Shown piece after piece: positions 43,709 to 53,712 of a stretch of 64,000 nucleotides of DNA. The position numbers and the translations under genes are program-made. The notes under the pieces are model-generated. The model ran no database searches. It saw only the letters and a list, made by a program, of their open reading frames with translations, and was not told the DNA's origin. This DNA is from Phycisphaerae bacterium (GTDB lineage: Bacteria > Planctomycetota > Phycisphaerae > Phycisphaerales > Phycisphaeraceae): assembly GCA_030425705.1 (NCBI GenBank), contig JAUHZU010000008.1, positions 62,001 through 126,000 on the forward strand, read 5' to 3'. Position 1 is the stretch's first letter. Every line of letters starts with the position of its first letter.

Positions 43709-44800
43709 TTAGACGTTGAACAGGAAGTGGCAGACATCCCCGTCCTGCACGACGTAGTTCTTGCCCTCGACGCGCATCTTCCCCGCCTCGCGGATCGCCT
43801 TCTCGCTCTTGTACTGCTCCAGATCGGCGACCGAATAGACCTCGGCCCGGATAAAGCCACGCTCGAAATCCGTGTGGATCACGCCCGCCGCCTGCGGCGC
43901 AGTCGCGCCGACCGGCGTGGTCCAGGCGCGGACCTCTTTCTCGCCGGCGGTGAAGTAGCTCTGCAGGCCCAGCAGCCGGTACGCCGCCGCCGAGAGCTGG
44001 TGCAGGGCGGGCTGTTCGAGCCCGACGGCTTCGAGCATCTCGGCCCGGTCCGCAGCGTCCAGCGCGATCAGCTCCGACTCGAGCTTGGCACACACGGATA
44101 CGACCTCGCCACCCTCGCGCTCGGCCCGCTCGCGGACCGGGGCGACCAGCGGGCCCTCGCCCAGCACGTCGTCTTCATCGACGTTGGCCACGTACAGCAC
44201 CCGCTTGCCCGACAAAAAGCCGAAGCTGCGGGTCAGCACCTGCTCGTCCTCGGTGAAGCCGAGCTCGCGGATCGGCTTGCCTTCGCTCAGGGCCGCCGCC
44301 GCGCGCTCCAGCACGGCGAGCAGCGCCTTGGCCTGCTTGTCCCCGGTGCGTGCCGAGCGCTGGGCCTTGCTCATCGCGGTCTCGACCGACTGCAGGTCCG
44401 CCAGGATCAGCTCGGTCTCGATCACCTCGATATCGCGGATCGGGTCGACGCTGCCGTCGACGTGGGTGATGTCGTCGTTCTCGAAGCAGCGGACGACGTG
44501 GAGGATCGCATCAACGTTGCGGATGTTGCTCAGGAACTTATTGCCCAGCCCCTCGCCTTCGGACGCGCCCTTGACGATCCCGGCGATATCGACCAGCCGG
44601 AGCACCGCGGGGATCACCTTCTGCGGCGGGATGTAGCGGACGATCGTGTCCATCCGCGCATCGGGCACGGGGACCACGCCGACGTTCGGCTCGATCGTGC
44701 AGAACGGGTAGTTGGCCGACTCTGCGCCCTCGCTGGAGGTCAGGGCGTTGAACAGGGTCGATTTGCCGACATTGGGCAGGCCGACGATACCGGCTTCCAT
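43709..44800 (-). CDS. ychF: Redox-regulated ATPase YchF
   Basis: 363 residues from [20 protein letters not shown]; the short upstream extension is not conserved. YchF is an Obg-family P-loop protein that prefers ATP, binds ribosomes and is linked to stress and antioxidant control. G1 is GLPNVGKST, followed by [20 protein letters not shown] and the G3 region [20 protein letters not shown]. The G4 NKxD is replaced by NVDE, explaining ATP preference. The C-terminal TGS-like domain is [20 protein letters not shown]. It lies 67 bp upstream of mvaB with divergent function. Confidence 0.96.
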   Translation of the reverse strand: MEAGIVGLPNVGKSTLFNALTSSEGAESANYPFCTIEPNVGVVPVPDARMDTIVRYIPPQKVIPAVLRLVDIAGIVKGASEGEGLGNKFLSNIRNVDAILHVVRCFENDDITHVDGSVDPIRDIEVIETELILADLQSVETAMSKAQRSARTGDKQAKALLAVLERAAAALSEGKPIRELGFTEDEQVLTRSFGFLSGKRVLYVANVDEDDVLGEGPLVAPVRERAEREGGEVVSVCAKLESELIALDAADRAEMLEAVGLEQPALHQLSAAAYRLLGLQSYFTAGEKEVRAWTTPVGATAPQAAGVIHTDFERGFIRAEVYSVADLEQYKSEKAIREAGKMRVEGKNYVVQDGDVCHFLFNV

Positions 44801-44889
44801 GGCGATTCTCTCGTTTGGGGGTCGGCCGGGCTCGGCCAAGCCGCATAGGGTAGTGGGTTGCGGGGTCGCGTCAACGAACCCGGCCCGCC

Positions 44890-44895
44890 TATACT
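44890..44895 (+). promoter_or_regulatory. -10 box upstream of nitroreductase gene
   Basis: TATACT, 42 nt before the ATG at 44938; no clear -35. A GGAG ribosome site is close to the ATG, so this gene is not leaderless. Confidence 0.4.
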
Positions 44896-44937
44896 CCCGG
44901 GCCCGAGCCGCCCCCGGATCAGCACCCCCGGAGCCCG

Positions 44938-45546
44938 ATGATGGATACCCTGGACGCGATCTACCAGCGTCGCGCAGTCAAGCACTTTGATCCCGACCAC
45001 ACGATGCCCGAGGCGGACCTGGCCAAGCTGCTGGACGCCGCGGTGCAGTCGCCGACCTCGTTCAACATGCAGAACTGGCGGATCGTGGTGATCCGCGACC
45101 CAGCGCTGCGCGAGCAGTGCAAGGCCGCCGCGATGGGCCAGGCGCAGGTCAGCGACGCGTCGGTCCTGCTGCTGCTGACCGCAGACCTCAAGGCCTGGGC
45201 GAAGTCGCCCGAGCGGTACTGGCGGAACGCCCCCAAGCCCGTCGCCGAACTGCTGGTGAACTGGATGGGCCCGTTCTACGACGGCAAGGACGAGCTGCAA
45301 CGCGACGAGGCCATGCGCTCCTGTGGCATCGTGGGCCAGACGCTTATGCTCGCCGCCAAGGCGATGGGCTACGACTCCTGCCCGATGATCGGGTTCGATA
45401 GCGACCGCGTCGCGGAACTGGTCCGCCTGCCCGAAGACCACGTCATCGGCATGATGGTCGTTGTCGGCAAGGCCACGAAGCCCGCCCTGCCTAAGCCCGG
45501 GCAGCTCCCGCTGGACGAGGTCGTCGTCTACGAGCGGTTCGGCTGA
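44938..45546 (+). CDS. Nitroreductase-family FMN oxidoreductase
   Basis: 202 residues. It starts [20 protein letters not shown], with tandem ATG codons at 44938 and 44941. The RRAVKxFDP block is the FMN-binding N-terminal motif, and [20 protein letters not shown] is the conserved S-x-x-N-x-Q-x-W loop. [20 protein letters not shown] is near the C-terminus. It belongs to the same superfamily as 8006-8611 but is only distantly similar. The substrate is unknown. It stands alone, divergent from ychF and convergent with the PLP enzyme gene (15 bp). Confidence 0.92.
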   Translation: MMDTLDAIYQRRAVKHFDPDHTMPEADLAKLLDAAVQSPTSFNMQNWRIVVIRDPALREQCKAAAMGQAQVSDASVLLLLTADLKAWAKSPERYWRNAPKPVAELLVNWMGPFYDGKDELQRDEAMRSCGIVGQTLMLAAKAMGYDSCPMIGFDSDRVAELVRLPEDHVIGMMVVVGKATKPALPKPGQLPLDEVVVYERFG

Positions 45547-45561
45547 TCTACCCGCGCACCG

Positions 45562-47340
45562 CTACGCCAGCCGCGCCGCGATGTACCGGCGGTGGACGTC
45601 GGTGTATACCTCGGCTGCGACCTGTGCCCGCTCTTGAGCGTCCGGGAAACGCTCGGAGAAGCCCGGCATCACCGGGTCGATCGTCAGGCGCGCGGCGTGG
45701 ACCAGGTGGTCCAGCAGGTCCTTGGGGTTCTCGAGCCCGACCGCGAAGCGGATGGTCGTCGGCGCGATGTCGGCCGCGCGGAGCGCCGATTCGTCCAACT
45801 CCGAGTGCGTCGTGAGGGCGGGGCAGTTGACGATCGTGTTGGTCTGCCCCAATGAGATCATGTGGCCGAACGTCGGTGACAGGCAGTCAAAAAACCGCCG
45901 GAAGCTGTCCGCGGGCACGGATTCCATCTCTGTCGTGAATAGCGGGGCCGGCAGCCCCAGGAAGCTGAGCTGCTCGCGGACAGGGCTGTTGGCGTCGTCG
46001 GGCAGCGCGTTGCAGCGCACCTTGATCTCGGGGTGGGCCCGGAGGAACCGCGCGAGGATCACCGTGTTGATGCACTTGCACAGCATCCGCTGTTCGAGCG
46101 TCCGCATGCCCTGGAGCACCTCGTAGGACGCGTCGGCGTTCAGGAATGCGCCCTTGATGTAGTAGACGTTCCAGAACATGGTCTGGTCCCACGACACCGG
46201 GCCGTCGGTGTGCCCCTTGGGCGCGAACATGTCCTCGTTGCGGGCGATCACGACGCCGGCGATCACCGAGCCGGTGCCCGACAGGTCCTTGGTGTAGCTG
46301 TGGATCACGAAGTCCGGCCGGGCGTCCGCGTCCGGGTGACGCAGCGGCTGCAGCAGGAACGGCGTGCCCACCGTGGCGTCGAGGATGACGCGCACCCCCT
46401 CGGCGTGGGCGGCCCGGCAGATCGCCGGCACGTCCAGCATGTACCCGTGCGGGTTGCAAGGCGACTCAAGATACAGGTAGACCTGCCGTCCCTCGGCCAG
46501 GCGATCGGCATGGTTCGTACGCGCCCGCTTGAGGGCCTGCATGAACGAGTCGGCCCCGCTGCCGTCGAACCGCTCGACGCCGATCGACAGGTTCCCGGGC
46601 TTGGCGAACCAGTCGTGGATGAGCTGGTGCGCGCCGCCGTACAAATTCTTGCTGGTGATCAGCACGTCGTCCCGCCCGAGCACGTGCGACAGCGTCGCGT
46701 CGATCGCGGCCATGCCCGAGTTGAAGTTCCACGCGAAGTAAGCCCCGGCGTTGGGCCCGCACTCGACATCGACGATGTGGTTAGCCAGCGCGATCGACGT
46801 CGGGTTCAGCAGACGGGAGTAGATCTCGTGCAGCAGCTCCTTGCCCTCAAAGGCGTCGGCGATCCACTCGGCACAGGCGTAGACGTACGTCGCGGTCCGC
46901 GTGATCACCGGGCTCGCAGAGAAGATCGAGCTCACGTTGTCGATCATCGCGTAGGGGCCCTTCGAGCCGACGGTGCCCTGGCTGTAGCCCAGGCCCTGGT
47001 AGGCACGGCGGACGGGGTTCTGCAGGTTGTCCAGCAGCTTCGCAAACTGGAAGGCCAGGAACTTCTTGGCATTGAACCACGCGATCCGGTCCGCGGGGTC
47101 CAGGTCCTGGATGCTGCTGAGCGTGACTTCCCAGAGCCGGTCGATGTCCTGTTGACAGCCGTAGAGCCGCTCGGCGGCGTGGGCGAGCGCGTGGCCATAG
47201 TCACTCTCGGGGTCGATGCCGAAGTGCTGCATCTGCTCGGCGACGAGCCCACGGGTGTCGCTGGCCTGGGTGGAGGTCCGCCTCGGGGAGAGGGAACGGG
47301 CAGCGCCGAGCGGGCTGGGGACGGGGGCTTTGTCGGACAT
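45562..47340 (-). CDS. Cys/Met-metabolism-type PLP enzyme with long N-terminal region
   Basis: 592 residues, against about 390-430 for typical cystathionine gamma-synthase/lyase or methionine gamma-lyase enzymes. The core starts near residue 180: NIVDVECGPNAGAYFAWNFN-like segment, then FNSGMAAIDATLSHVLGRDD, ITSKNLYGGAHQLIHDWFAK, ESPCNPHGYMLDVPAI, DATVGTPFLLQPLRHPDADA, and the PLP lysine in VIHSYTKDLSGTGSVIAGVV. The extra N-terminal 170 residues are helical (HFGIDPESDYGHALAHAAER) and specific to a long subfamily I cannot name. A TACACT box (47389-47384, minus strand) is the probable -10. The substrate is unknown; sulfur amino acid chemistry is likely. Confidence 0.8.
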   Translation of the reverse strand: MSDKAPVPSPLGAARSLSPRRTSTQASDTRGLVAEQMQHFGIDPESDYGHALAHAAERLYGCQQDIDRLWEVTLSSIQDLDPADRIAWFNAKKFLAFQFAKLLDNLQNPVRRAYQGLGYSQGTVGSKGPYAMIDNVSSIFSASPVITRTATYVYACAEWIADAFEGKELLHEIYSRLLNPTSIALANHIVDVECGPNAGAYFAWNFNSGMAAIDATLSHVLGRDDVLITSKNLYGGAHQLIHDWFAKPGNLSIGVERFDGSGADSFMQALKRARTNHADRLAEGRQVYLYLESPCNPHGYMLDVPAICRAAHAEGVRVILDATVGTPFLLQPLRHPDADARPDFVIHSYTKDLSGTGSVIAGVVIARNEDMFAPKGHTDGPVSWDQTMFWNVYYIKGAFLNADASYEVLQGMRTLEQRMLCKCINTVILARFLRAHPEIKVRCNALPDDANSPVREQLSFLGLPAPLFTTEMESVPADSFRRFFDCLSPTFGHMISLGQTNTIVNCPALTTHSELDESALRAADIAPTTIRFAVGLENPKDLLDHLVHAARLTIDPVMPGFSERFPDAQERAQVAAEVYTDVHRRYIAARLA

Positions 47341-47383
47341 GGTCGTGCCTCGCGAGAGGGTGCGGGGGTCTGCCGGGGGAGCT

Positions 47384-47389
47384 AGTGTA
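47384..47389 (-). promoter_or_regulatory. -10 box of the long Cys/Met PLP enzyme gene
   Basis: On the minus strand, TACACT 44 nt before the ATG. No clear -35. The divergent gyrA gene has a TAAAAT box at 47461-47466, 38 nt before its ATG. Confidence 0.35.
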
Positions 47390-47504
47390 ACTACTGTTTT
47401 CGCAGCGGGTTCCGGGCCGTTGAAAACCCCCGAAACCGAGCGGGAACGCCTGATTTCAGGTAAAATGGCGGTTTCGCACCGACCCCACGGAGTCCCCCAC
47501 CGTC

Positions 47505-50177
47505 ATGGCCGACGACAGCCACGATCTCCCCGAAGAACCCGCCGGCGACGGGACCGGTCCGGGCCCGCAGGACGGTGCCGACGGGCAGCCGCCGCTCGCC
47601 AACCTCGGCACCTTCGTCGACCACCCGATCGAGCGCGAACTCGCGGACAGCTACCTGACCTACGCGATGAGCACGATCGTCGACCGTGCGCTGCCGGACG
47701 TGCGCGACGGGCTCAAGCCCTCCCAGCGGCGGATCCTCGTCGCGATGAACGACCTGAACCTCTCGCCGGGCCGCAAGCACTCCAAGTGCGCGGGCATCGT
47801 CGGCGAGACCATGAAGAAGTACCACCCGCACGGCGACGGGGCGATCTACCCTACCCTCGTCAATATGGGCCAGGAGTGGAAGACCCGCTGCCTGCTCATC
47901 GACAAGCAGGGCAATTTCGGGTCGATCGACCCCGACCCCCCCGCCGCGATGCGCTACACCGAGGCGCGCCTACACCGCCATGCGACGGAGCTGCTCGAAG
48001 ACCTGAAGCTCGATACCGTCGATTGGCAGCCCAACTTCGACGAGCAGTACGACGAGCCAAAGTATCTGCCCGCGAAGCTGCCCAACCTGCTGGTCAACGG
48101 AAGCACCGGCATCGCCGTCGGCATGGCCAGCTCGATGCCGCCCCACCACCTCAGCGAGGTCTGCGACGGGATCACCGCCCTCATCGACAACCCCGACATC
48201 GAGCTGCGCGAGCTCATGGAGCACGTCCCGGGGCCGGACTTCCCCACCGGGGGCATCATCCACGGCCGGGCCGGCATCTACCAGGCGTACAGCACCGGAC
48301 GCGGCCGGATCACCGTCCGCGCGAAGATCGAGCACGAGCAGACCAAAACCGGCCGGGACCGGCTGATCATCAAGGAGGTGCCCTACCAGGTCTCCAAGAA
48401 CGACGGCGTGATCCAGAAGATCGTCGCGATGCGCAAGGCCGACCGGCTGACCGACATCAGCGACATTGTTGACGAGTCGTCGGGCCGGGGCGGGATGCGC
48501 GTCGTGATCCAGCTCAAGAAGGGCGCGGACCCGCACGTCGTGGAGAACCAGCTCTACCGGATGACGCCGCTGCAGTCGACCTTCAGCATCATCAACATCG
48601 CGCTGGTGCGTGGCGAGCCGCGGACGCTTGGGCTCAAGCAGCTCATGGAGCTGCACGTCGAGCACCGGGTTGATGTGATCCGCCGCCGTACGGCGTACCG
48701 CCTGAACCAGGCGCAGCAGGAAGCCCACCGGATCGAAGGGCTGATCTACGCGGTCTGCGACATCGAGGAAGTCATCAAGCTCATCCGCTCCAGCCGGACC
48801 CGCGACGAGGCGATCGAGAAGCTGATGCAGCGCGGCTTCCGCATCCCGCCGGACCACCCCCAGGCCCCGCAGATCCCCGACCGCTTCCTCGCACAGTCGG
48901 CGGAGAACGCGATCCGGCTCTCGAGGACCCAGGCGGAAGCCATCGGCCGGCTGCAGCTCATCCAGCTTGTCGGGCTCGAGATCGAGACGCTCGTCGCCAA
49001 CTACGCGAAGCTCCTGGCACAGATCGAGGAGTACGAGGCGATCCTCGGCAGCGAGCAACGCGTGCTGGACATCATCAAGGAAGACTTGGCCGAGCTAAAG
49101 CGCAAGTACGCCGACGAACGCCGGACCGTGATCGAGCAGGGCGAGGTCGGCGAGCTGGACATCGCGGACCTGACGCCCGTCGAGCAGGTCGTCGTCACGA
49201 TCTCGCACGCGGGCTACGTCAAGCGGCTGCCCACCGAGCAGTACAAGGTCCAGGGGCGCGGCGGCCGGGGCGTGATCGGCGCGAAGAGCGGCGGCGACGA
49301 CTTTGTCGAGGAGCTGTTTGTCGCGTCCACGCACGACGACCTGCTGTGTTTTACCGACACCGGCCGGGTGTTCAAGCTCAAGGTCTTCGCGATCCCCGAG
49401 GCCTCGCGGACCAGCAAGGGCCGGGCGATCGTTAACCTGCTGAACCTCCAACCGGGCGAGCGGGTGTGCACGTTCATGCCCATCGCCGACTTCGAGAAGA
49501 GCGAAGACTTCCTGCTATTCGCGACGGCGAACGGCCTGGTCAAGCGGACCGCCCTGAAGGACTACCGCAACGTCAACAGCTCGGGCATCATCGCGCTGAA
49601 CCTGCGCGACGGCGACTCGCTGGTCGGCGTCTCCTGCACGACCGGCGGGGACCACATCCTGCTGGGCACCAACTCGGGCATGGCCATCCGTTTCGAGGAG
49701 CAGGACGCCCGCGTCATGGGGCGGAACGCCTCGGGCGTCAAGGGGATCGACCTTGGTGCCAGCGACCGAGTCGTCGGCATGATCCGCGTGCCCAACGGGG
49801 ACGAAGAGGCCGACCTGCTCACCGTTACCGAAGGCGGCTACGGCAAGCGGACGCCGACCGATGAATACCTCGTGCACAGCGAAGACGGCAGCACCCGGAC
49901 TCAGGGCCGCGGCGGCAAAGGCCGGCGCGACATGAAGACGACCAAGGGCCGGGTCGTGGCGATCCGCCGGGTCCAGCCGACCGACGACCTGATGCTGATC
50001 ACCTCGCTCGGGATGATCGTGCGGATCGCGGCCGAGACGGTCCGCCAGACCGGCCGTGGGACGCAGGGGGTCCGCGTGATCAATCTGACCGCCGGTGATA
50101 AGCTGGTCGGTGTAGCCCCCGTGGCGGAAGACGACGACGCGGAACCGGCCGAGGACTCCCCCGCCGCTGGCAGCTAA
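47505..50177 (+). CDS. gyrA: DNA gyrase subunit A
   Basis: 890 residues. The breakage-reunion subunit of type II topoisomerase. A roughly 35-residue acidic/Gly-rich N-terminal extension precedes [20 protein letters not shown]. The catalytic Tyr151 is in AMRYTEARL. The quinolone-pocket segment reads [15 protein letters not shown], so the positions of E. coli Ser83 and Asp87 are Gly112 and Pro116. The C-terminal beta-pinwheel contains [14 protein letters not shown], a variant GyrA box, which supports gyrase rather than topoisomerase IV. An acidic tail ends the protein. gyrB is not adjacent. A STAS gene follows 19 bp downstream. Confidence 0.95.
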   Translation: MADDSHDLPEEPAGDGTGPGPQDGADGQPPLANLGTFVDHPIERELADSYLTYAMSTIVDRALPDVRDGLKPSQRRILVAMNDLNLSPGRKHSKCAGIVGETMKKYHPHGDGAIYPTLVNMGQEWKTRCLLIDKQGNFGSIDPDPPAAMRYTEARLHRHATELLEDLKLDTVDWQPNFDEQYDEPKYLPAKLPNLLVNGSTGIAVGMASSMPPHHLSEVCDGITALIDNPDIELRELMEHVPGPDFPTGGIIHGRAGIYQAYSTGRGRITVRAKIEHEQTKTGRDRLIIKEVPYQVSKNDGVIQKIVAMRKADRLTDISDIVDESSGRGGMRVVIQLKKGADPHVVENQLYRMTPLQSTFSIINIALVRGEPRTLGLKQLMELHVEHRVDVIRRRTAYRLNQAQQEAHRIEGLIYAVCDIEEVIKLIRSSRTRDEAIEKLMQRGFRIPPDHPQAPQIPDRFLAQSAENAIRLSRTQAEAIGRLQLIQLVGLEIETLVANYAKLLAQIEEYEAILGSEQRVLDIIKEDLAELKRKYADERRTVIEQGEVGELDIADLTPVEQVVVTISHAGYVKRLPTEQYKVQGRGGRGVIGAKSGGDDFVEELFVASTHDDLLCFTDTGRVFKLKVFAIPEASRTSKGRAIVNLLNLQPGERVCTFMPIADFEKSEDFLLFATANGLVKRTALKDYRNVNSSGIIALNLRDGDSLVGVSCTTGGDHILLGTNSGMAIRFEEQDARVMGRNASGVKGIDLGASDRVVGMIRVPNGDEEADLLTVTEGGYGKRTPTDEYLVHSEDGSTRTQGRGGKGRRDMKTTKGRVVAIRRVQPTDDLMLITSLGMIVRIAAETVRQTGRGTQGVRVINLTAGDKLVGVAPVAEDDDAEPAEDSPAAGS

Positions 50178-50196
50178 CAACCGCAAGGACGCCTAC

Positions 50197-50535
50197 ATGC
50201 CTGTCGAAGAATGGTCGGAACGGATCTGGGTCGCTCGCCTCACGGACGAGCCGGGGTTTTCTGATGAACTGCGGCCGCTGACCGACACGCTGCAGTCCCA
50301 GGACGACCCGCCCGCGCTGGTGATCGACCTCGCCGACGTGACGCAGATCAACAGCTCGAACCTGTCGCAGCTGCTCCGCCTGCGGAAGCTGATGGTCGAG
50401 CGTGACGTGCAGCTGCGGCTCTCCGGCCCGAGCGACGCCGTGTGGTCGATCTTCATCATGACCGGGCTGGACAAGGTCTTCCACTTTACGGAAGACACGG
50501 CCACGGCGCTGACCGAATTGCAGCTCGCGCAGTAG
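50197..50535 (+). CDS. STAS-domain protein (anti-sigma factor antagonist type)
   Basis: 112 residues, a single STAS domain: PALVIDLADVTQINSSNLSQ, then LLRLRKLMVERDVQLRLSGP and IFIMTGLDKVFHFTEDTATA. The phosphorylatable Ser expected in D-S-S/T-G is in INSSNLSQ. STAS proteins relay phosphorylation-dependent partner switching, often with RsbW/SpoIIAB kinases, or act in other regulatory complexes. No kinase or phosphatase gene is adjacent. It lies 19 bp after gyrA, with a terminator right after, so it is co-transcribed with gyrA. Confidence 0.88.
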   Translation: MPVEEWSERIWVARLTDEPGFSDELRPLTDTLQSQDDPPALVIDLADVTQINSSNLSQLLRLRKLMVERDVQLRLSGPSDAVWSIFIMTGLDKVFHFTEDTATALTELQLAQ

Positions 50536-50568
50536 CCATCGCCTTTGTAACTGCTAACCCCCGAAACA

Positions 50569-50595
50569 AAAAACCCCGCGATCAGCGGGGTTTTT
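50569..50595. terminator. Bidirectional rho-independent terminator
   Basis: 11-bp stem AAAAACCCCGC / GCGGGGTTTTT with GATCA loop. It serves gyrA-STAS on the plus strand and the lipoprotein gene on the minus strand. Confidence 0.92.
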
Positions 50596-50630
50596 GCTTG
50601 AGTCTATTGAAACAGGATATGCCGGCTGTG

Positions 50631-52091
50631 TTACGGGGTGTCTACACTGTAGGGCAGGCCGCTCATCCCGGTGCGGACGGTGTCGAGCTGGTCTTCGAGG
50701 GCCGCCTTGGGGTTGTCGGTCTCGTCGGCACCGGCGGCGGGGAGCGTGTTGGTCATCTCGTCGGCCTCGGCCAGGAGTTCACCCGCCGCGGTCTTGAGGT
50801 CCTGGACCTGGCTGTCGAGCGCATCGATACGGTTGCCCAGGCTGTTGGCCAGGTTCGCGCCCAGGACGGTATCGCCGTTGGCCGCGAGCGTCTCGAGCGC
50901 GGACTTGTAGCCGCTGAGCGAGACCGCGTGCTGGTACATGAGCTGGAGCTGCATGGTCAGCGCGTTGAGTGTGTCGGTCGTCGTCGAGGTGTCGCGGGCC
51001 CCTGCCGCGGCGCCACGGCTGCGGTAGAGCTCGACGGCCTGTGCCGCGGACTCGGTCGCGTCGGCCAGCCGGTTGAAGACCAGCACGTCGATCTGCGTGT
51101 CCAGGTCGCGGTAGGCGTCGACCAGGTCGTCGATCGCGTCGCTCTGCTCGTTCTTCGCGCCGCGGACCTCGGCCGCATAGGCCTCGATCTCTTCACGCAC
51201 CGCGGCGATCCGGGCACGCAGCCCCTCGATCACCGACTCGACCTGGGCGAGGTTGTCGCTGTGACGCGTCGTGTTGGCGGACTGGGCCTCGGCGAGCAGC
51301 GCGTTGTACTCGGCCTCGATCCCCGCCATCCTGGCCTCGAGCTTCGCACGGACCGCCTGGTCGAGCACATCGAACTGCTCGTCGCCCGACAGGGTGCGGG
51401 CCTGGGTCCGCAGCTCAAGCTCACGCTGCTCGTACTCGATCACGGTGTCGGCGTACTGATCGGCCTGGCTGGTGTAGCTCTCGGCGGCCTCGCTGGACTC
51501 ATCGATCAGGTTCTGGATCGCCTCGGCACGCTCACGGAGCTGGTCGATCCCGGACACCTGCATCACGCCTTCGTCGCTGCCGGACTGCAGGGTCTCGACG
51601 ATGATGTCGCGGTCGCCTTCGTAGATCGTGATGACGCCTTGGATCGCGTCGATGCGGTCGGCGAACGGCTGGAGCTGCGTCGCGGTGGATCGCAGCGGCA
51701 CGTAGCTGGCGGCGGCGAGGTTGCCCAGGTACTTCGCGTTGCCGTACTGGATCTCGGCCATCATCCGGGCGACGGTCGCCTTCTGGCGCGGCGAGGCGGC
51801 GGCGTTGTTGTGTGCCGCTTCGAGCTCCGCCAGCATGGCGTTCAGCTCGTCCTGCCGGATCGCCGCGTCGGAGTGGTCGGCGGCGATCGCGACGCCGTTG
51901 ACCGTCTGGGGGGTGGAGTAGACCCGCTCCGCGTCGGGCAACTCGGTACCGGAGGTCTGCTTCATGTCGTACACGACGGCGAGACGCTGGATGTCCGCGT
52001 TGACCTGGGCGCTGGAGTTGTCGCCACATCCGGTCAGGGACAGGGCCGCCACACCGGCCGGGATCACTGCAACAAGGAGCTTGGTACGCAC
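50631..52091 (-). CDS. Coiled-coil lipoprotein, unknown function
   Basis: 486 residues from a GTG at 52091, chosen because an AAAGGA ribosome site lies 7 nt upstream and the product begins with a lipoprotein signal (MRTKLLVAVIPAGVAALSLT then GC). After the lipobox almost the whole chain is alpha-helical with heptad patterns, e.g. AIRQDELNAMLAELEAAHNN, YEQRELELRTQARTLSGDEQ, ARMAGIEAEYNALLAEAQSA and IEGLRARIAAVREEIEAYAA. It is therefore a long periplasmic coiled coil tethered to a membrane. It lies 60 bp downstream of another exported protein in the same direction. No enzymatic motif; perhaps an envelope spacer or scaffold. Confidence 0.78.
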   Translation of the reverse strand: MRTKLLVAVIPAGVAALSLTGCGDNSSAQVNADIQRLAVVYDMKQTSGTELPDAERVYSTPQTVNGVAIAADHSDAAIRQDELNAMLAELEAAHNNAAASPRQKATVARMMAEIQYGNAKYLGNLAAASYVPLRSTATQLQPFADRIDAIQGVITIYEGDRDIIVETLQSGSDEGVMQVSGIDQLRERAEAIQNLIDESSEAAESYTSQADQYADTVIEYEQRELELRTQARTLSGDEQFDVLDQAVRAKLEARMAGIEAEYNALLAEAQSANTTRHSDNLAQVESVIEGLRARIAAVREEIEAYAAEVRGAKNEQSDAIDDLVDAYRDLDTQIDVLVFNRLADATESAAQAVELYRSRGAAAGARDTSTTTDTLNALTMQLQLMYQHAVSLSGYKSALETLAANGDTVLGANLANSLGNRIDALDSQVQDLKTAAGELLAEADEMTNTLPAAGADETDNPKAALEDQLDTVRTGMSGLPYSVDTP

Positions 52092-52151
52092 TGAGCGGTC
52101 CTTTCGTGGGCCTGGCGTCACCGGCCGCGGGGGCGGCGGTGGGCCGTGAAA

Positions 52152-53033
52152 TTAATCGTCTTCATCGGCCTGCAGGGCCGGGGGGAGGTAGTCGATGCCG
52201 TATTCGCTGTTCTGGTTGCCGGCGATCAGGGAGGCGACCCACTCGATCATATCGTCACGGCGGGGGTCGTCGTCGTCATAGCCGCGGTACTCCGGCTCCC
52301 ACCCGGCGATCTCCGGGGCGGGGAAGCGGGCGTCCTCCCGGGGCAGGCTCCACTGCACAAGCAGGGATTCCTCAGGCCGGTCACGGTCGATGAACGGGAT
52401 GCCGTTGGCCGACATCTGGGTCAGGATGTAGAAGTTGGTGTAGGCGATGCGGTCGCCGTCACGGCCCATGGGGATCAGCGGGATGTTGTCGATCTCACGG
52501 CCCTGGTAGCGCAGCGCAACGTTCTCGCCCAAGTCCTTGTTGGCGAACATGCGGAGGAAGTAGCCGTTGATGAACCGCGTGTTAATCCGCTGCCAGGCCC
52601 GGAGGGTCTCCGGCTCTTCGCGGACGATCGCGATGTGGTAGTAGTCGCGGGCCCGCATCTCGAAGAGGAATTCGAGCTGCTCCCAGCCCTCTTTGCGGAG
52701 GAAGTCGCGGATCGCGTCCCGGCCGCGGTGCATGCCTTCACGGCTCGAGTAGTTCGGGTCGCTGAGAAACTCTTCCAGGTCGTCGCGGTCGATCAGCACC
52801 CGCGGTTCGGTCTCCAGATCGATCTCGTAGACGCGGATCAGGTTGACACTCTCGTCGTCGAGCAGCGCCGGGCCGTCTTCATCGTCGTCTGCCTGTCGGG
52901 GCTGGGGCATGTCGGGCAGCGCGGGCGGGGCCGCGAACAGGACCGCCGGTCCCGCGGCCATCACGCCGGCGACCATCGGAAGAACGAGCGGCTGCAGGGT
53001 GCGGGCGAGAAGCGAACGGCGTGTCTGAGGCAT
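52152..53033 (-). CDS. Exported protein, unknown function
   Basis: 293 residues from MPQTRRSLLARTLQPLVLPM; the twin-arginine-like start is followed by a hydrophobic stretch and AAGPAVLFAAPPA, a plausible signal peptide. The mature part begins with an acidic stretch (QADDDEDGPALLDDESVNLI), then a mixed fold with ALLDDES, WEQLEFLFEMRARDYYHIAI and RINTRFINGYFLRMFANKDL, ending in an acidic tail (ADEDD). I do not recognise the family. It is probably co-transcribed with the coiled-coil lipoprotein downstream (60 bp), suggesting a shared periplasmic function. Confidence 0.7.
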   Translation of the reverse strand: MPQTRRSLLARTLQPLVLPMVAGVMAAGPAVLFAAPPALPDMPQPRQADDDEDGPALLDDESVNLIRVYEIDLETEPRVLIDRDDLEEFLSDPNYSSREGMHRGRDAIRDFLRKEGWEQLEFLFEMRARDYYHIAIVREEPETLRAWQRINTRFINGYFLRMFANKDLGENVALRYQGREIDNIPLIPMGRDGDRIAYTNFYILTQMSANGIPFIDRDRPEESLLVQWSLPREDARFPAPEIAGWEPEYRGYDDDDPRRDDMIEWVASLIAGNQNSEYGIDYLPPALQADEDD

Positions 53034-53191
53034 CGTGCGTACTCCGTGCGTTGGGCCGATCAATCGCTCACAACCCTTTGGCATAGACGAGCTTGAGGAC
53101 GGTCAGCATTATACGAAAACCCATCGGCTCCCGAAAGGCCGGGGCACCCGAAGGACGCCGGCCCGCTGACGGGGCTTACGGATCATCGGGC

Positions 53192-53602
53192 TCAGGCCTC
53201 TCCGCCGACCAATTCCTCGGCCATGGCGATCAGCCGCTCCAGCCGGACGGGCTTGAGCAGGTAGCCATCCACGCCCAGCGCCTCGGCGTAGACCTGGTGC
53301 CGCTTGCCCTCGTTGGCGGTCACCATGACCACCCGCGGGCAGTTCTCGAACCGCTTGATCTTCTCCAGCACCAGGAAGCCCGACCGCTTGGGCAGCATCA
53401 TGTCCAGCAGGACCAGGTCCGGCGGGTCCGCTTCGATGACCCGCACCGCGGTGTTACCATCGCCACAGACCTGCGTCAGGGCCCCCTCGGCCTGCAGGGC
53501 GTGGTCGATCGCGGCACGGATTTCGGGGTCGTCATCGACGATGAGGATTTTCGCGCCGTTGAGGCGTAGTTCTTCGGCCTGGTCAACCATATCGGGGCTC
53601 AT
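53192..53602 (-). CDS. Single-domain response regulator
   Basis: 136 residues, receiver domain only. The acidic pocket is IVDDDPEIR (Asp23-25), the phosphoacceptor is Asp67 in LVLLDMMLPKRSGF, with Thr95 in VVMVTANEG and Lys117 in GYLLKPVRLERL. All catalytic residues are present, so it should be phosphorylated by a histidine kinase, which is not adjacent. It lacks an output domain and must act by protein contact, CheY/Spo0F-like. It lies between trpE and the exported protein gene, all on the minus strand. Confidence 0.93.
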   Translation of the reverse strand: MSPDMVDQAEELRLNGAKILIVDDDPEIRAAIDHALQAEGALTQVCGDGNTAVRVIEADPPDLVLLDMMLPKRSGFLVLEKIKRFENCPRVVMVTANEGKRHQVYAEALGVDGYLLKPVRLERLIAMAEELVGGEA

Positions 53603-53712
53603 GGGTCCGGAGTGGGGTCGGGCGGGGTCGGGCGGGGACCGGCAACGCCGGTCGGACCATTGTCACCCGGCTTGCCGGCCCGGTCAAGCACAGTCAATGC
53701 CACGGACCGGGC

